DNA of 64,000 bases from Anadara kagoshimensis (GCA_021292105.1 CM037857.1:36649932-36713931), one strand, 5' to 3'. Positions 11,640-23,294 are shown, counted from the first letter of the stretch. Made by a program: numbers and translations. The notes: generated by a model not told the origin, from the sequence alone.

Positions 11640-12670
11640 ATTATTGCTCCTTCGACCTGAACGCGAAAAAGCAAAGGAGCGAAAAACGATGTGGAAGGAG
11701 CAAAGTTGTGATGGCGAAGTTTCGAAGTTGTGATAACGCATAGGAGCGATATTGTAATGGCGAAGGAACGAAAATACGATGACGAAGGAACGAAGTTGTA
11801 ATAACTTAAAGGAGCGAAATCGTAATGGCAAAGGAAAATACGATGTCGAAGAGACGAAGTTGTAATAACGTACAGGAGCGAAATTGTAATGGCGAAGGAA
11901 CGAAAATACGACGAAGAACGAAGTTGTAATAACGTAAAGGAGCGAAATCGTAATGGCAAAGGAACGAAAATACGACGAAGAGGCGAAGTTGTAATAACGT
12001 ACAGGAGCGAAATCGTAATGGCAAAGGAACGAAAATACGATGTCGAAGAGGCGAAGTTGTAATAACGTACAGGAGCGAAATCGTAATGGCGAAGGAACGA
12101 AAATACGATGGCGAAGAGACGAAGTTGTAATAACGTACAGGAGCGAAATCGTAATGGCAAAGGAACGAAAATACGATGACGAAGAAACGAGGTTGTAATA
12201 ACGTACAGAAGCGAAATCGTAATGGCAAAGGAACGAAAATACGATGTCGAAGAGACGAAGTTGTAATAACGTAAAGGAGCGAAATCGTAATGGCAAAGGA
12301 ACGAAAATACGATGTCGAAGAGACGAAGTTGTAATAACGTAAAGGAGCGAAATCGTAATGGCAAAGGAACGAAAATACGATGTCGAAGAGGCGAAGTTGT
12401 AATAACGTACAGGAGCGAAATCGTAATGGCGAAGGAACGAAAATACGATGGCGAAGAAACAAAGTTGTAATAACGTACAGGAGCGAAATCGTAATGGCAA
12501 AGGAAAATACGATGACGAAGGAACGAAGTTGCGATCGCAAAAGAACGATAGTATCTTTGCTCCATCGCCATCGATTCCTCGCTCTTTCGCCATCGTGTTT
12601 TTGCTCCTTCACCTTTTCTCGTTATCACAACTTAGATGCTTCGCCATTGTGTTTTTGCTCCTTCGTTTCT
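11640..12670. repeat. 68-bp minisatellite flanked by inverted repeat units
   Basis: About 12 units of 68 bp carry ACGAAAATACGATGTCGAAG, GCGAAGTTGTAATAACGTA and AGGAGCGAAATCGTAATGGC. At the right (about 12560-12665) the same words turn over (CTCCTTC, TTCGCCATCGTGTTTTTGCT), so the array ends in an inverted arm. Because 68 is not a multiple of three and the unit has no - strand stop in any phase, all three - frames stay open for 800-1020 bp. Those frames are serine/arginine/phenylalanine repeats without any domain. Confidence 0.88.
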
Positions 12671-13729
12671 TTGAATTGAATTCAAGTCGAAGATGCGATA
12701 ATACAATTTTGGCCCTAACAAAACACCATAGTGATTCTTATGTTTTATTTCATCTGACCGGTAAATTAACACTGCTGTTTGCCCTTTTGAAACTAATGGG
12801 TTCCTAACAAATGTCATTTGTGTAGCCAAAGAACGTCTCAATTAGCCGACCAATTAATGGTTTATTTTTTCCGGTATCTGTATTGAAAGTATTTACAATA
12901 ACTCTGAAATTATTAACATAAATGATATAATGTGATATATAGCAAAGTGGAAATAAAAAATGTTTACTTTGCAATAACCATAGCAACCAGGTATACGTCA
13001 CAACAAACGAACAATATAATTTAACCACTAATGGGGTGCATATTAGATATAATGAAAAACGTATGAGACGTTATTCTTTTATTCATTCACTTTGATATAT
13101 AATTCGATCTTTGAACATACATAAATCGAGTTTTAACATTTTGTATTTTTTAAAAATATACATATCTCAATATTTTTGATATGATAAAATAAATCACATA
13201 TGGAATATAATTTATGGCTATTAATTAACACTAGAGCCTTGATGGTGTTTACCGGAATAAATAAGAATTTCCGGAAAAGCTTTACATGTACACTTTCTGT
13301 AATTATTAATGAATCATTAATGTGTTAACAAAAACTGAATACATATTGAAATGATGCCCCGTACAAAATGATACCCAATGTTTTTGTCACTGTTGTATCC
13401 GTATATTCTACTGGATCTGTCATCGATGGCAAACTTTTTCAACAGTACTCAGTCTTTATGTATTCCATGAAAAAATGCTGCACAGTTGATATGCTTTCAC
13501 AGCAGAGCGAGGTACAGAATTTTGTACACCCGAGGCCTGGCTTAATTAGCTCACTTGATATTCAGTCACTTGCATTAGAATATGGAATTGTATTGTTTAA
13601 TTAAAATTCAAAAGAAGTCAAAGTGTTTTGCCGTACATTCTTGAAATAAGGAATGCTTCGGAAATTTATCAATATTTATGTTAATATACCCTGTTATTTA
13701 TTCTATGGTCAGAGGTTAAGTAAAATCTA
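12671..13729. other. No recognisable feature
   Basis: AT-rich sequence with several short open frames, none with a recognisable family motif. Confidence 0.4.
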
Positions 13730-14312
13730 TCACACAAGGTTGAGACTTAAATGCAGTTCGCTTAAACAAGACCTATACAACAAAAATTAATAACTGGTAC
13801 AAATTGTTCATTTTGAGACATAGAAACAACAAAACATTATTTATTAGAATGCAAAAATTATGATCACATTAATTCGATTACAAATTAAAATTAAAGTTAC
13901 ACCGTATTATAGACACTGGGCTTTTACTTCAAGGAGATTCAATCCTACCGAATTCTTCAAATATTGAAATCTTTAAAACAGCTCAAAATTTTATTACCCT
14001 ATCTAAGCGATTCTCAAACTAGAACAATATTTTGTCAACTTACTATTTATACCAGTATGTACAATATGTACATCTTACTTGTAACTTTCTTACTCGTGTA
14101 CTATTGCTTATATATTTGTACCTGGCTTCATCATTACATTTTTCTTTATTTTGTCCATTCAATTTTGATTTTACAGTTGCTAAGGAAACGGGTTAATATA
14201 AGCCATTCTGGCTTGTTCCTTAACCCTTTTCTATATTTCTATATGTTTATATTTAGATTTAAATATGTTGTATACATTGTTTTTTTAGAATAAAATATTG
14301 TTTAAACTAAAC
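13730..14312 (+). mobile_element. 3' fragment of a non-LTR retrotransposon (LINE)
   Basis: Translated pieces read RLRLKCSSLKQDLYNKN, then IETTKHYLLECKNYDHI, then LLLQGDS and ITLSKRF. This matches the order at the C-terminus of ORF2 in jockey/CR1-type LINEs, including the Cys/His-containing 'E-H-LL-C--Y' signature. An AT-rich 3' UTR follows, with AATAAA near 14290. The frame is broken and everything upstream is missing, as expected for a 5'-truncated LINE. I am unsure of the exact clade. Confidence 0.65.
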
Positions 14313-15126
14313 GATGTTTTTGTGGGGCGGTTTTCCAAAACGCTGTTGAAACGATGTCATATGAAGTTTTTGATTAAGTGGTACGCTCGTGGGCCTTAGT
14401 TTTATTGTGATCGACCCAACAAATGGCCTGTTAAGAGCCATGCTAGAACATTTTAAAATGGTTAATTTAAATTCAATTTAATAATGAATCATAATAGTAA
14501 TTTATTCTTTTGTTTGTTGTATTAAGCATACATTACGATTTTGCCAAAAATAATACTATAAAAAGGTAGAAATATTACAACACTAATCAAGTTTAAAGGC
14601 AAACTACTTATGTATTCATAAATATTTGTGTATTTAAGCCATCTATACACGTGCCTATGGTAATAAACTGGTACAATGATATTGCATTTTCTTATAGTAA
14701 CAATTAATGACAAAAATCTACCATTAATATCAACATTGTTTAATCTACCGTTATGTTTTTTTTACTGTGTGTTGTTTTCAAACAAAACAATCTTTTAAGT
14801 AGTTATTATTCTTTCGTTGATCACGAGGGTAGCTAGACATATTAATCACTTCCAGTTATCATATTTATCCACTGGCGTTGGTCAAAATACAACCAGGACG
14901 ACTGGGCCCTACAAAAGTATTCCAACTACATCACTGCATGGCTATCGTTTTGCCGTCTGCAATACAAATTAGGGTTTTTTTTATAACCGATGGTCCAAAA
15001 AAGTATTGCTGTGTTGTAATATTATATTCAATCTTGTGTTCTTTCGTGCTTTCTGTTGATTTCCATACTGCATCGCCATACATTAAAATCTACAGCTACA
15101 CTAAAAAATCACTAGAGTGCTGTATC

Positions 15127-15165
<39 letters not shown>

Positions 15166-15880
15166 CTTGAGAACTAAACGACCTCGAACTTCCATTGATT
15201 ATATCAGACAGAAGTGTTGCTGTGCTGTTAATTGTTTAATGTTTTACACAGAGACACACCACGAAGCCACATTTGTCTGACGTAGCAGGTAGCACCTTGA
15301 AGTTCTCCATCTCTGCACTCTTATGGCACCTGTTCTGGAATGAACCCGACGTCATACGTAAGCGTAATTGATCTAATAGGAACCATGTGTGTAGAGGGAG
15401 AAATACGTTGTATAATCTGATTGATGGAATTTTCTTTGAAAACTAACTCATGGTAAATACACTTATGTTTTAATTAAATGTATACATTTTGCTATCAATC
15501 AAAACACAAAAACATTACAAAGTACATATATGTAACATTACAATATTTGATGTTTTACGTGCTGTAATTGACTTAACAAATATGGTACAATGGCCAAGTT
15601 ATAACCCCCCCCCCCAAAAAAAAAAAAAAAAAAAAAAAACAGAAGTCCAGTATATATATATACTTTTGATAAAAACAAAACAGACGCCGTGACGTGTTTA
15701 CCATCTGACCAATGGATTAAGCACTACCACAAACAAACAAACAAATATCTTTCTAATTGTGAACATAAAATGCTCATAACATCGCAATCTGTTTTTCAAT
15801 TTATTTATTTATTTATTGGCAAATTACAAAAAAACGCCAAGACAAACATTTTAACTTTATGTTTTATGAAAAATATTTGA
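14313..15880. other. Upstream region of the C1q gene, simple repeats only
   Basis: It contains a (GA)n run at 15128-15163, a C9/A24 tract at 15606-15640 and short (AAAC)n and (TTTA)n stretches. No other supported feature was found. Confidence 0.45.
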
Positions 15881-15963
15881 TTTAACTTAAAAAAACCTGA
15901 CACCGCAATAGAGCCAATCAGATAAGAATTGCATTAAAATCCTACAACAGCTGCATAATACAT

Positions 15964-15970
15964 TATAAAC
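15964..15970 (+). promoter_or_regulatory. Possible TATA box of the C1q gene
   Basis: TATAAAC lies 64 bp upstream of the start codon at 16028, a plausible distance for a short 5' UTR. The AT-rich context makes chance occurrence likely. Confidence 0.3.
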
Positions 15971-16027
15971 ACTTTCTAAATTATACAATACATAAACCCA
16001 GATTAAAATTATTTATGAGTTTACAAT

Positions 16028-16292
16028 ATGATGAATTATCTTATCTTAGTACTATACACCTGTGTATTCTCAGTGCCGTGTTTAAAAATTATGGCTCCCT
16101 TGTTAACGTATATGATATATATCTTGGGATATTACTATCCGGTGTGTAATGGCTTACTCGATCAAGTTACATCATCACCGTTGGATAATGTATTTCACCT
16201 GATAAATCAACTACAGACACAGGTGAACACATTACAAGCACAAGTAAACTCACAACAAAATCTCATACAGACACAGGGGTCAGAAATTAAAG
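16028..16292 (+). CDS. C1q gene exon 1: signal peptide and coiled coil
   Basis: ATG at 16028; donor AAAG|GTATGC at 16293. It codes for residues 1-88 plus one base of the next codon. The open frame runs on into the intron to 16342, but the donor and the matching phase of exon 2 favour splicing here. Confidence 0.85.
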
Positions 16293-19105
16293 GTATGCTA
16301 ATGACAGATCTCGAAATTGATCATCTTCCTTCGTGTATATAAAAACATTTTGTCCTGTGTCCAGGTGTCATAAAAGGTTAATGAAACACGGCACAAAACA
16401 TCCTGAAGCACAATAAAGAATAATCAAATTTCACTGTCATAGACGGGCATCGGTACATTTTTGCAAATCTCTTCTAGATACGCTATGTGATTTTTGAGTA
16501 ATCTTGGATCTTACAAACACTAATGCCATGTGTTACTTTTGAATTTTTATGAAATAATACATTCAAAAGTAGCACATGACATTATGAATCAACGTCAGTC
16601 AGTGTTAGAAAGCATCAGGATGGACACATTATGAATTTTTGATCAGATCAGCGCTTGATTATCCTAAAACAATTTTGTTTATTTTCCAGGACAATTCGCG
16701 TAGTTTGCTTTTAACAGTTAAATCAAAACATATTCTGAAGCTCAACATGTCTTTATTTTAACCAAACACGGAAAATAAAGCAATGTTTAGCATAACAAGA
16801 GGCCCATGGGCCTGATACGCTCACCTGATAACTAATGGCTAGCTGATAGATTTAAAGACAACATAAATACTAAACCCCAATGAATTTTTTCTTTACATCA
16901 TAATAACCGTTGTATCAATACCTACAACATTCTAGTATACATGCATATACAAAAAGTTAATAGTTTTCAAGATAATTAACCATTTCAGTATTGTTTCACA
17001 TCTGTGACCTTGACCTTTGAACCCATGACCTTTTTCTATACATCAAAATGATCATTGTATCAATACCTACAACATTCTAATATACATGCCTATACAAAAA
17101 GTTTATAGTTTTCGAGATAATTAACCATTTCGGTATTGTTTCGCATCTGTGACCTTGACCTTTGAACCCATGACCTTTTTCTATACATCAAAATGATCGT
17201 TGTATCAATACCTACAACATTCTAATATACATGCCTATACAAAAAGTTTATAGTTTTCGAGATAATTAACCATTTCGGTATTGTTTCACATCTGTGACCT
17301 TGACCTTTGAACCCATGACCTTTTTCTATACATCAAAATGATCGTTGTATCAATACCTACAACATTCTAATATACATGCCAATACAAAATATTTATAGTT
17401 TTCGAGATAATTAACCATTTCGGTATTGTTTCACATCTGTGACCTTGACCTTTGAACCCATGACCTTTTTCTATACATCAAAATGATCGTTGTATCAATA
17501 CCTACAACATTCTAATATACATGCCTATACAAAAAGTTTATAGTTTTCGAGATAATTAACCATTTCGGTATTGTTTCACATGTGACCTTGACCTTTGAAC
17601 CCATGACCTTTTTCTATACATCAAAATGATCATTGTATCAATACCTACAACATTCTAATATACATGCCTATACAAAAAGTTTATAGTTTTCGAGATAATT
17701 AACCATTTCAGTATTGTTTCACATCTGTGACCTTGACCTTTGAACCCATGACCTTTTTCTATACATCAAAATGATCGTTGTATCAATACCTACATTATTC
17801 TAATATACATGCCTACACAAAATGTTTATAGTTTTTGAGATAATTAACCATTTCGGTATTGTTTCGCATCTGTGACCTTGACCTTTGAACCCATGACCTT
17901 TTTCTATACATCAAAATGATCGTTGTATCAATACCTACAACATTCTAATATACATGCCTATACAAAAAGTTTATAGTTTTCGAGATAATTATTATAATCA
18001 GAGGTAAAAAAATTTAGGTCACGACCTTCACAATTGACCTTGACCTCATTTTGAAGATACTAACAAGAAGATGTCAAAACTGAAAACCCCATGTCATTAT
18101 CTGGTCAAATAGTCAAGTTATAACAATTTGAAGCTATTTTACGATTTTTTCAAAATTAAACGCAAAAACGCGTAACCTATTTTTTATTCGAATTTTACAA
18201 AATGAACAAACTATAGCAGCCTAAGACCCTAGAGAAGCCAAATATCACATCAGATTTTTCCTGCAATCAGTACTTTCGGAGAAGAAGATTTTTTAAGATT
18301 TTTAAACCCCTAGGTCACCTTGACCTAGTTATGGTAGCCATGGCAACGCCACGAACAAATCTGAATTGCACCGGCCCATATATACTTCTGACAAAGTTTC
18401 ATTAAAAACTGTCCGGTAGTTTCAGAGGAGAATTCGAAAATAGGTGTTAACGACGCACGCACGCACGCACACACGCACACACGCACGCACGCACGCACGC
18501 ACACACGCACACACGCACATACACACGCTGCGCTATGCCATAAGCTCACATGACCTTCGGTCAGGTGAGCTAAAAATACTAGTAACTAATATGAATATTT
18601 CTTTTACCAGTTAAACCAACAGAGAAATAATATCATATACCCGTTTTACACTCAAAAACATATCTTTTGGCATCATTCAGGAAGGTGCTACACAATTTTT
18701 GAGACCAACAAAATATTCTAAACATCTACAATGTATTTTAGACTTGGACAAATCTGAAATAATTGGTTTTGGATTTAAATGGAGTTCTTGAGTATTTTTT
18801 TATTTGTAACAAACAAGAACTTATTTTAACATTTATATTTATCAGTAACACATGTACAGTTAGTCTTGTCTAAGCTTTTCATACTCACATGTTTATTTTT
18901 TTAAAGCTTGTACCAACCTAACAAACATCAGTTCAAGAGTTTTAAGTTTGGAACAGAATATACAAACACTAGGTAGGTATTATGTATGCAATCATATTAC
19001 CTCATTACTCTCTGTGCATATAATAATATGATATGCACACACACACACACGCACACACACACATATGTGTGTGTGTGCGTGTGTGTGTGTGAGTAATGAT
19101 ATTAC

Positions 19106-19148
<43 letters not shown>

Positions 19149-20309
19149 ATTCCTATTAGTGTCAGTAACAAAATATTACAAAGAAGCTTAAGTATTGGTG
19201 TTTCTTTAAACCTGCGAACTTGCATTAATATTATGTATGTAATTTTATTAATTTTTCATCTGTGTGGAAAATTTTGACAATACATTTGAACGTACACGAG
19301 TCGTTGTTGACTGTAAGTTATCCTGGTTCTTAGTTGAAGTTTGTCACTGCCTTGTGCAGATCTGACGTTCGGTCTCTATTATTTGCTCTTATTGTGTATC
19401 GCTGCCTTGTGCAGATCTGACGTTCGGTCTCTATTATTTGCTCTTATTGTGTATCGCTGCCTTGTGCAGATCTGACGTTCAGTCTCTATTATTTGCTCTT
19501 ATTGTGTATCGCTGCCTTGTGCAGATCTGACGTTCGGTCTCTATTATTTGCTCTTATTGTGTATCGCTGCCTTGTGCAGATCTGACGTTCGGTCTCTATT
19601 ATTTGCTCTTATTGTGTATCGCTGCCTTGTGCAGATCTGACGTTCGGTCTCTATTATTTGCTCTTATTGTGTATCGCTGCCTTGTGCAGATCTGACGTTC
19701 AGTCTCTATTATTTGCTCTTATTGTGTATCGCTGCCTTGTGCAGATCTGACGTTCGGTCTCTATTATTTGCTCTTATTGTGTATCGCTGCCTTGTGCAGA
19801 TCTGACGTTCGGCTTGCCTAGTACATATTCTCTATGATTTGTTCTTACTGACCACCGATCGTGTCAAATGCTTAATACGTTTAATTTTTTTATTTTCAGA
19901 GACCAGGAGAAATCCAGTAGCATTCTTTGTAAGATTGACAAAAAGCATTACCAATCATCATCAATCATCTATCGTGGTGTTTGATAATGTAATCCTCAAT
20001 TTTGGCAACGCTTACGACAAGAATGTGGGGATATTTGTTGCTCCACAGCGAGGTATTTACAGATTTGAAATGGTCTTATCAGCTAATGTTGCCAATGGTC
20101 ATGTAGATATTTTACAAAATGGTCAGAAGATGCTTACGGTCATTGCTGACCACTACACAGATCATTTATACGGTGCCGGAAGTGGTTCCGTTGTTTTACA
20201 CCTGGACCAAGGTGATAAAGTGTGGATTCAGTTTACTGATACTAACACAGCAGAAATTAATGGCGGCCATGTCACGGCTTTTTCTGGATTTCTTATCGAT
20301 GATATATAA
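16028..20309 (+). CDS. Secreted coiled-coil C1q-domain-containing protein (3 exons)
   Basis: Three exons (16028-16292, 18907-18972, 19900-20309) join in frame to 246 codons. Both introns have GT/AG borders and phase 1, so exon 2 can be skipped without changing frame. The N-terminus is hydrophobic (residues 1-40, likely signal peptide). A heptad-like Gln/Leu/Val/Asn-rich stretch follows (INQLQTQVNTLQAQVNSQQN), continuing into exon 2 (VLSLEQNIQTL), and should form a trimerising coiled coil. Exon 3 is a complete C1q jelly-roll domain, from VAFFVRLTKS through VFDNVILNFGNAY, GIYRFEMVLSANV and GDKVWIQF to FSGFLIDDI. Molluscan proteins of this type act outside the cell as lectin-like pattern-recognition molecules or in shell and mucus matrices; which applies here is not shown. 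Introns hold a Helentron-like element and a 55-bp minisatellite. Confidence 0.9.
16522..16583. mobile_element. Foldback mini-element
   Basis: AATGCCATGTGTTACTTTTG and its inverse, ending in GTAGCACATGACATT, enclose about 18 bp. It lies in intron 1 of the C1q gene and shares its design with the palindromes at 5036 and 45249. Confidence 0.6.
16795..18573 (+). mobile_element. Helentron-like ('pearl'-type) non-autonomous element with 145-bp array
   Basis: The 5' end carries the perfect palindrome GGCCCATGGGCC (16801-16812), then GCTCACCTGA (16819-16828). That word returns inverted as TCAGGTGAGC (18561-18570), giving subterminal inverted repeats. The 3' end is a hairpin (AGCTCACATGACC, loop TTC, GGTCAGGTGAGCT; one mismatch), with CTAG seven bases after it. 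The core is eight tandem units of 145 bp starting at 16896, 17041, 17186, 17331, 17476, 17619, 17764 and 17909. An (ACGC)/(ACAC) microsatellite sits before the hairpin. A 5' palindrome, subterminal inverted repeats, internal tandem repeats and a 3' hairpin are the reported layout of Helentron-associated elements, including bivalve 'pearl' elements. No transposase is encoded. Confidence 0.65.
18907..18972 (+). CDS. C1q gene exon 2
   Basis: A 66-bp exon between a pyrimidine-rich acceptor ending TTAAAG and the donor G|GTAGGT. It reads ACTNLTNISSSRVLSLEQNI then QTL, includes two N-glycosylation sequons (NLT, NIS), and extends the coiled coil. Phase 1 at both ends. Confidence 0.8.
19030..19146. 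repeat. Palindromic (CA)n/(TG)n microsatellite
   Basis: A CA run, the junction ACATATGTGT, then TG runs of about 30 and 50 bp. The two halves can pair with each other. It lies in intron 2 of the C1q gene. Confidence 0.85.
19346..19815 (+). repeat. 55-bp minisatellite in C1q intron 2
   Basis: Nine nearly identical units start with GCTGCCTTGTGCAGATCTGA and include CTCTATTATTTGCTCTTATT. Unit starts from 19401 onward are exactly 55 bp apart. The array ends only 85 bp before the acceptor of exon 3. Confidence 0.9.
19900..20309 (+). CDS. C1q gene exon 3: C1q domain
   Basis: Acceptor TATTTTCAG|AGACC; stop TAA at 20307-20309. It codes for the whole C1q domain (about residues 111-246). A candidate polyadenylation signal AATAAA lies at 20474-20479. 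Confidence 0.9.
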
Positions 20310-20482
20310 TATATTTGTTGAAGGCATTACTAAAGTCAAAACGTGAGAATCATTGTTAGTTGTCTTTTTGGCCACATTGTTTTTCTTCTTGATATGCAAC
20401 ACTTTCAAACAAAAAAGATGACTATTAATGATTTTGTATGTATCTGCATATAACTATATGAGTAAGCAACAATAATAAACAG

Positions 20483-20750
20483 ACCAGTCCATGTTCAAAT
20501 CACTACAATGTTCAGAGCAAAGGGACAACTTTGAAACCCGGGCAAATAAAGTAAAACACGTAGACTTCCACTAGAGAATTGAAGCCGGGTACTCCGGACG
20601 GGTAGGGTAGCTACCTACACCCGCCATGTGTGAAATCAAAATTGAGAATAAAAAGAAACATGGAACTATTGGACGTCAAATATATCCAAGATATTTTTGG
20701 ATACAGAGAGGTCATATTTATCAACAAGTTGACTCGGTTTTGATAGCCGA
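20483..20750 (-). mobile_element. Penelope-like 3' end, 5'-truncated copy
   Basis: Diverged tail (ACCAGTCCATGTTCAAATCAC), shared 3' UTR (GAAGCCGGGTACTCCGG, CACCCGCCATGTGTG), then a short piece of degraded RT C-terminus (GACGTCAAATATATCCAAG, TTATCAACAAGTT). It lies directly downstream of the C1q polyadenylation signal. Confidence 0.75.
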
Positions 20751-21337
20751 GTTATGGTCTTTTGTAATTTTTTTGTAACAAATATTTTCCAGACTTTTTC
20801 CATTATTAAGGATTTAAGACATTTGGATTCATATTTGGTATAAACAGCATTATATAGCTGACTTACATATCCAGACTAATTTTGTTTCAAGTTTGACAGA
20901 GTGAATGCCCCTTTTGAAATTTGTCACTTTCTTAACAAATAATTAATAAATTTTCTTTTTTATTCAGAATTTGGTATATATGTATATAACTATGACTTTT
21001 GTTGACATGAGCTCTAGTTGTTGTTGTTGTTGTAATGTTGTTTTACGTCGCATCAGTAATCTTTCAGCTATACACGCGATAAGCACGTTTAAATCAATTA
21101 AATATAATGTCTAAGGATAACTCAAGATCAAGTTCATGTATATGTGAGATGTGCAAGTGTTTGTTATGTACTGCTTTGTATGCCTTTAAGGTGCTTGCTA
21201 ATCGTAAGACAGTATATCACTACCAAGTGTACCAATCGCTCAGTCATACTATCTTGACATTTGGTGACCCAGTCAATAATATATTAATTTGTCCTCTTTA
21301 TGCTGAGCCTTAGACAGCATCTCAAATTTGAAAGTTT
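20751..21337. other. No recognisable feature
   Basis: AT-rich sequence with a (GTT)n stretch at 21015-21033. No gene supported. Confidence 0.4.
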
Positions 21338-21412
21338 CATGTATGACACGACCAAGGATCAAAACCAAGACCTCTCTCCCAAAAAGCGGATGCTCTAACC
21401 ACTACCCACCAA
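21338..21412 (-). mobile_element. tRNA-like SINE head fragment
   Basis: On the - strand, TGGGTAGTGGTTAGAGCATC fits an A box and GGTTTTGATCC fits a B box about 35 bp later. There is no closed acceptor stem, so it is read as a SINE relic, not a tRNA gene. Confidence 0.5.
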
Positions 21413-21949
21413 TTGCAAGAAAGTAACCCGGAAGTTGAAATAATTTTGTGCTAGTAAGATTTTTTGTTTAAAATTATTGTTGTTAATGATCGAACTTTAT
21501 ATAAACTTAAACCAAAGATCTACATCATAGAAGATTTAAGTAATAAGTTTGAATTTTTTATTTTTCGATTTGACACATAATTGAATTTGATACAAATTCT
21601 ACACAATTTCACCTACATTTGCTGACGTTGTCTCCATTCTTAACTGACTATGTGGTTTATGGGTGGACTTTAAAAGCAAGTTAACTTCATTATAACAAAT
21701 TTGTATTTTCTCGGTTGTTTATTTTACACATTAATCTATCATCATCGTAGCCAGTCAATCGTTTTATGCATTACCATTTCGTCAAACATCAAAGCAAGTA
21801 TTACATAATATAATTTCTTTTATGCTTGAAAACACCAGTTAACGTAAATGAACACACGCTGTATAGATCATTATCTTTGTGTGGAATTGCACATTGCATA
21901 AACAGTTATGGTGTAACCTCAGTTAATAACTCGGTTAGCAGTTATATAG
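21413..21949. other. No recognisable feature
   Basis: AT-rich sequence without supported structure. Confidence 0.4.
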
Positions 21950-21954
21950 ATTTA

Positions 21955-22248
21955 AACGTGCTTGAACGGCTTGTGGTACCACAAAATGCGTGTTTGAACG
22001 GCTTGTGGTATCACAAAAATGTGTGTTTGAACGGCTCGTGGTACCACAAAATGCGTGTTTGAACGGCTTGTGGTATCACAAAAATGTGTGTTTGAACGGC
22101 TCGTGGTACCACAAAATGCGTGTTTGAACGGCTTGTGGTATCACAAAAATGCGTGTTTGAACGGCTCGTGGTACCACACAATGCCTGTTTAAACGGCTCG
22201 TGATACCACAAAATGCGTGTTTGAACGGCTCGTGATACCACAAAATGC
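21955..22248. repeat. ~33-bp minisatellite with alternating unit types
   Basis: About nine units of GTTTGAACGGCT(T/C)GTGGTA(T/C)CACAAAAATG. A 'TTGTGGTATCAC' type and a 'TCGTGGTACCAC' type alternate, making a ~67-bp dimer. The second type contains the perfect palindrome GTGGTACCAC. The open - frame across it is a by-product. Confidence 0.85.
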
Positions 22249-23070
22249 TACTGATAAATAACTACTTGTGTCGGGCTGACCGATCAAACTTTATTTATTT
22301 GTCCAGATCGGTACATTTTAGTGCGCAAGGTTGCCATTTAGGTACTTTTTATTGTTAAGTGTTTGATTTTGGTACAATTTAATACAAAAAGTCCGAATTT
22401 TCAGTACTTTTAATTAAAAAACAGTCAAAAGGGAAAAATCTGTCTAATTTGACCTTTTCATTTTATCCGACCGTTTACACCGTGTACAACCCTTTCCGAG
22501 ATAGAATCGCTGAAGCGCCCGTGTGACTCGCATATAAGGTATGATAGAATCGCACATCCTCGCTTCAAATACAAACACGAGGTAAGGTGTTGCTACTTTG
22601 TACTCTGTTTCATACTTTGATTGTAAGCATGCAAATTACCATTTACCCCACGGAACAAAAGACACTCTAACGCACCCTCCAGTGTCTTTAACCACTTAAA
22701 TGAACCAGTCATTTCTTCAAACACTTCGGATCAGTTTCGGTCTATTGAAGCCGATGCGAACATTTTGTCATATTTTAACCAAAATATTGCTACTGCCGCT
22801 CTAAGCCTGTATCATCCAAGTAGAATATAGATTAAAATAACCTCATACACACTTGCAAACAAGACATATATTGAAAATTATACGCAAAGAGAAAATATCA
22901 GCAATTTTGGCCGCCAAAAATAAGGAATATTTTAGTTTGTCCTTTAGCCAGTAATATACACAAAGTATCTTACTTGTTGTACTACTAAATAGTCCCAAAC
23001 ACAAATAGCTGTTAACGTTACGATAGTACACACCATTGACTGAAACATCATCGTATGTAGTAGTCTGGTA
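22249..23070. other. No recognisable feature
   Basis: Unique-looking sequence. No coding frame, repeat or RNA supported. Confidence 0.4.
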
Positions 23071-23294
23071 TAGTGCGTCAAGTTTGACCTGACCGTTTGA
23101 CCTTTAATTTGAATTATCAGATTGGGATAGCAGACTGTGTGATTTAGGTAAGAATCATTAAAACCCCAGTACCCTGCATCACTATCATCTATCCTTGTAT
23201 ATCAACTTTATATGACCCCTAAATTACACAATGGATATATCTGTTTGAATATTCAAATTAAATGTCAAACGGCTGGGTCAAACTTACGGTGATA
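23071..23294. mobile_element. MITE with ~45-bp terminal inverted repeats
   Basis: The left arm (AAGTTTGACCTGACCGTTTG, then ACCTTTAATTTGAAT) pairs with the right arm (ATTCAAATTAAATGTCAAAC, then GGCTGGGTCAAACTT). The 224-bp element has no coding capacity. I could not define a target duplication. Confidence 0.7.

Noticed and set aside
11574-12628. Overlapping 268-340 codon open frames on the - strand
   Set aside because: They are three phases of one stop-free 68-bp minisatellite, with no domain, no start context and no splice structure.
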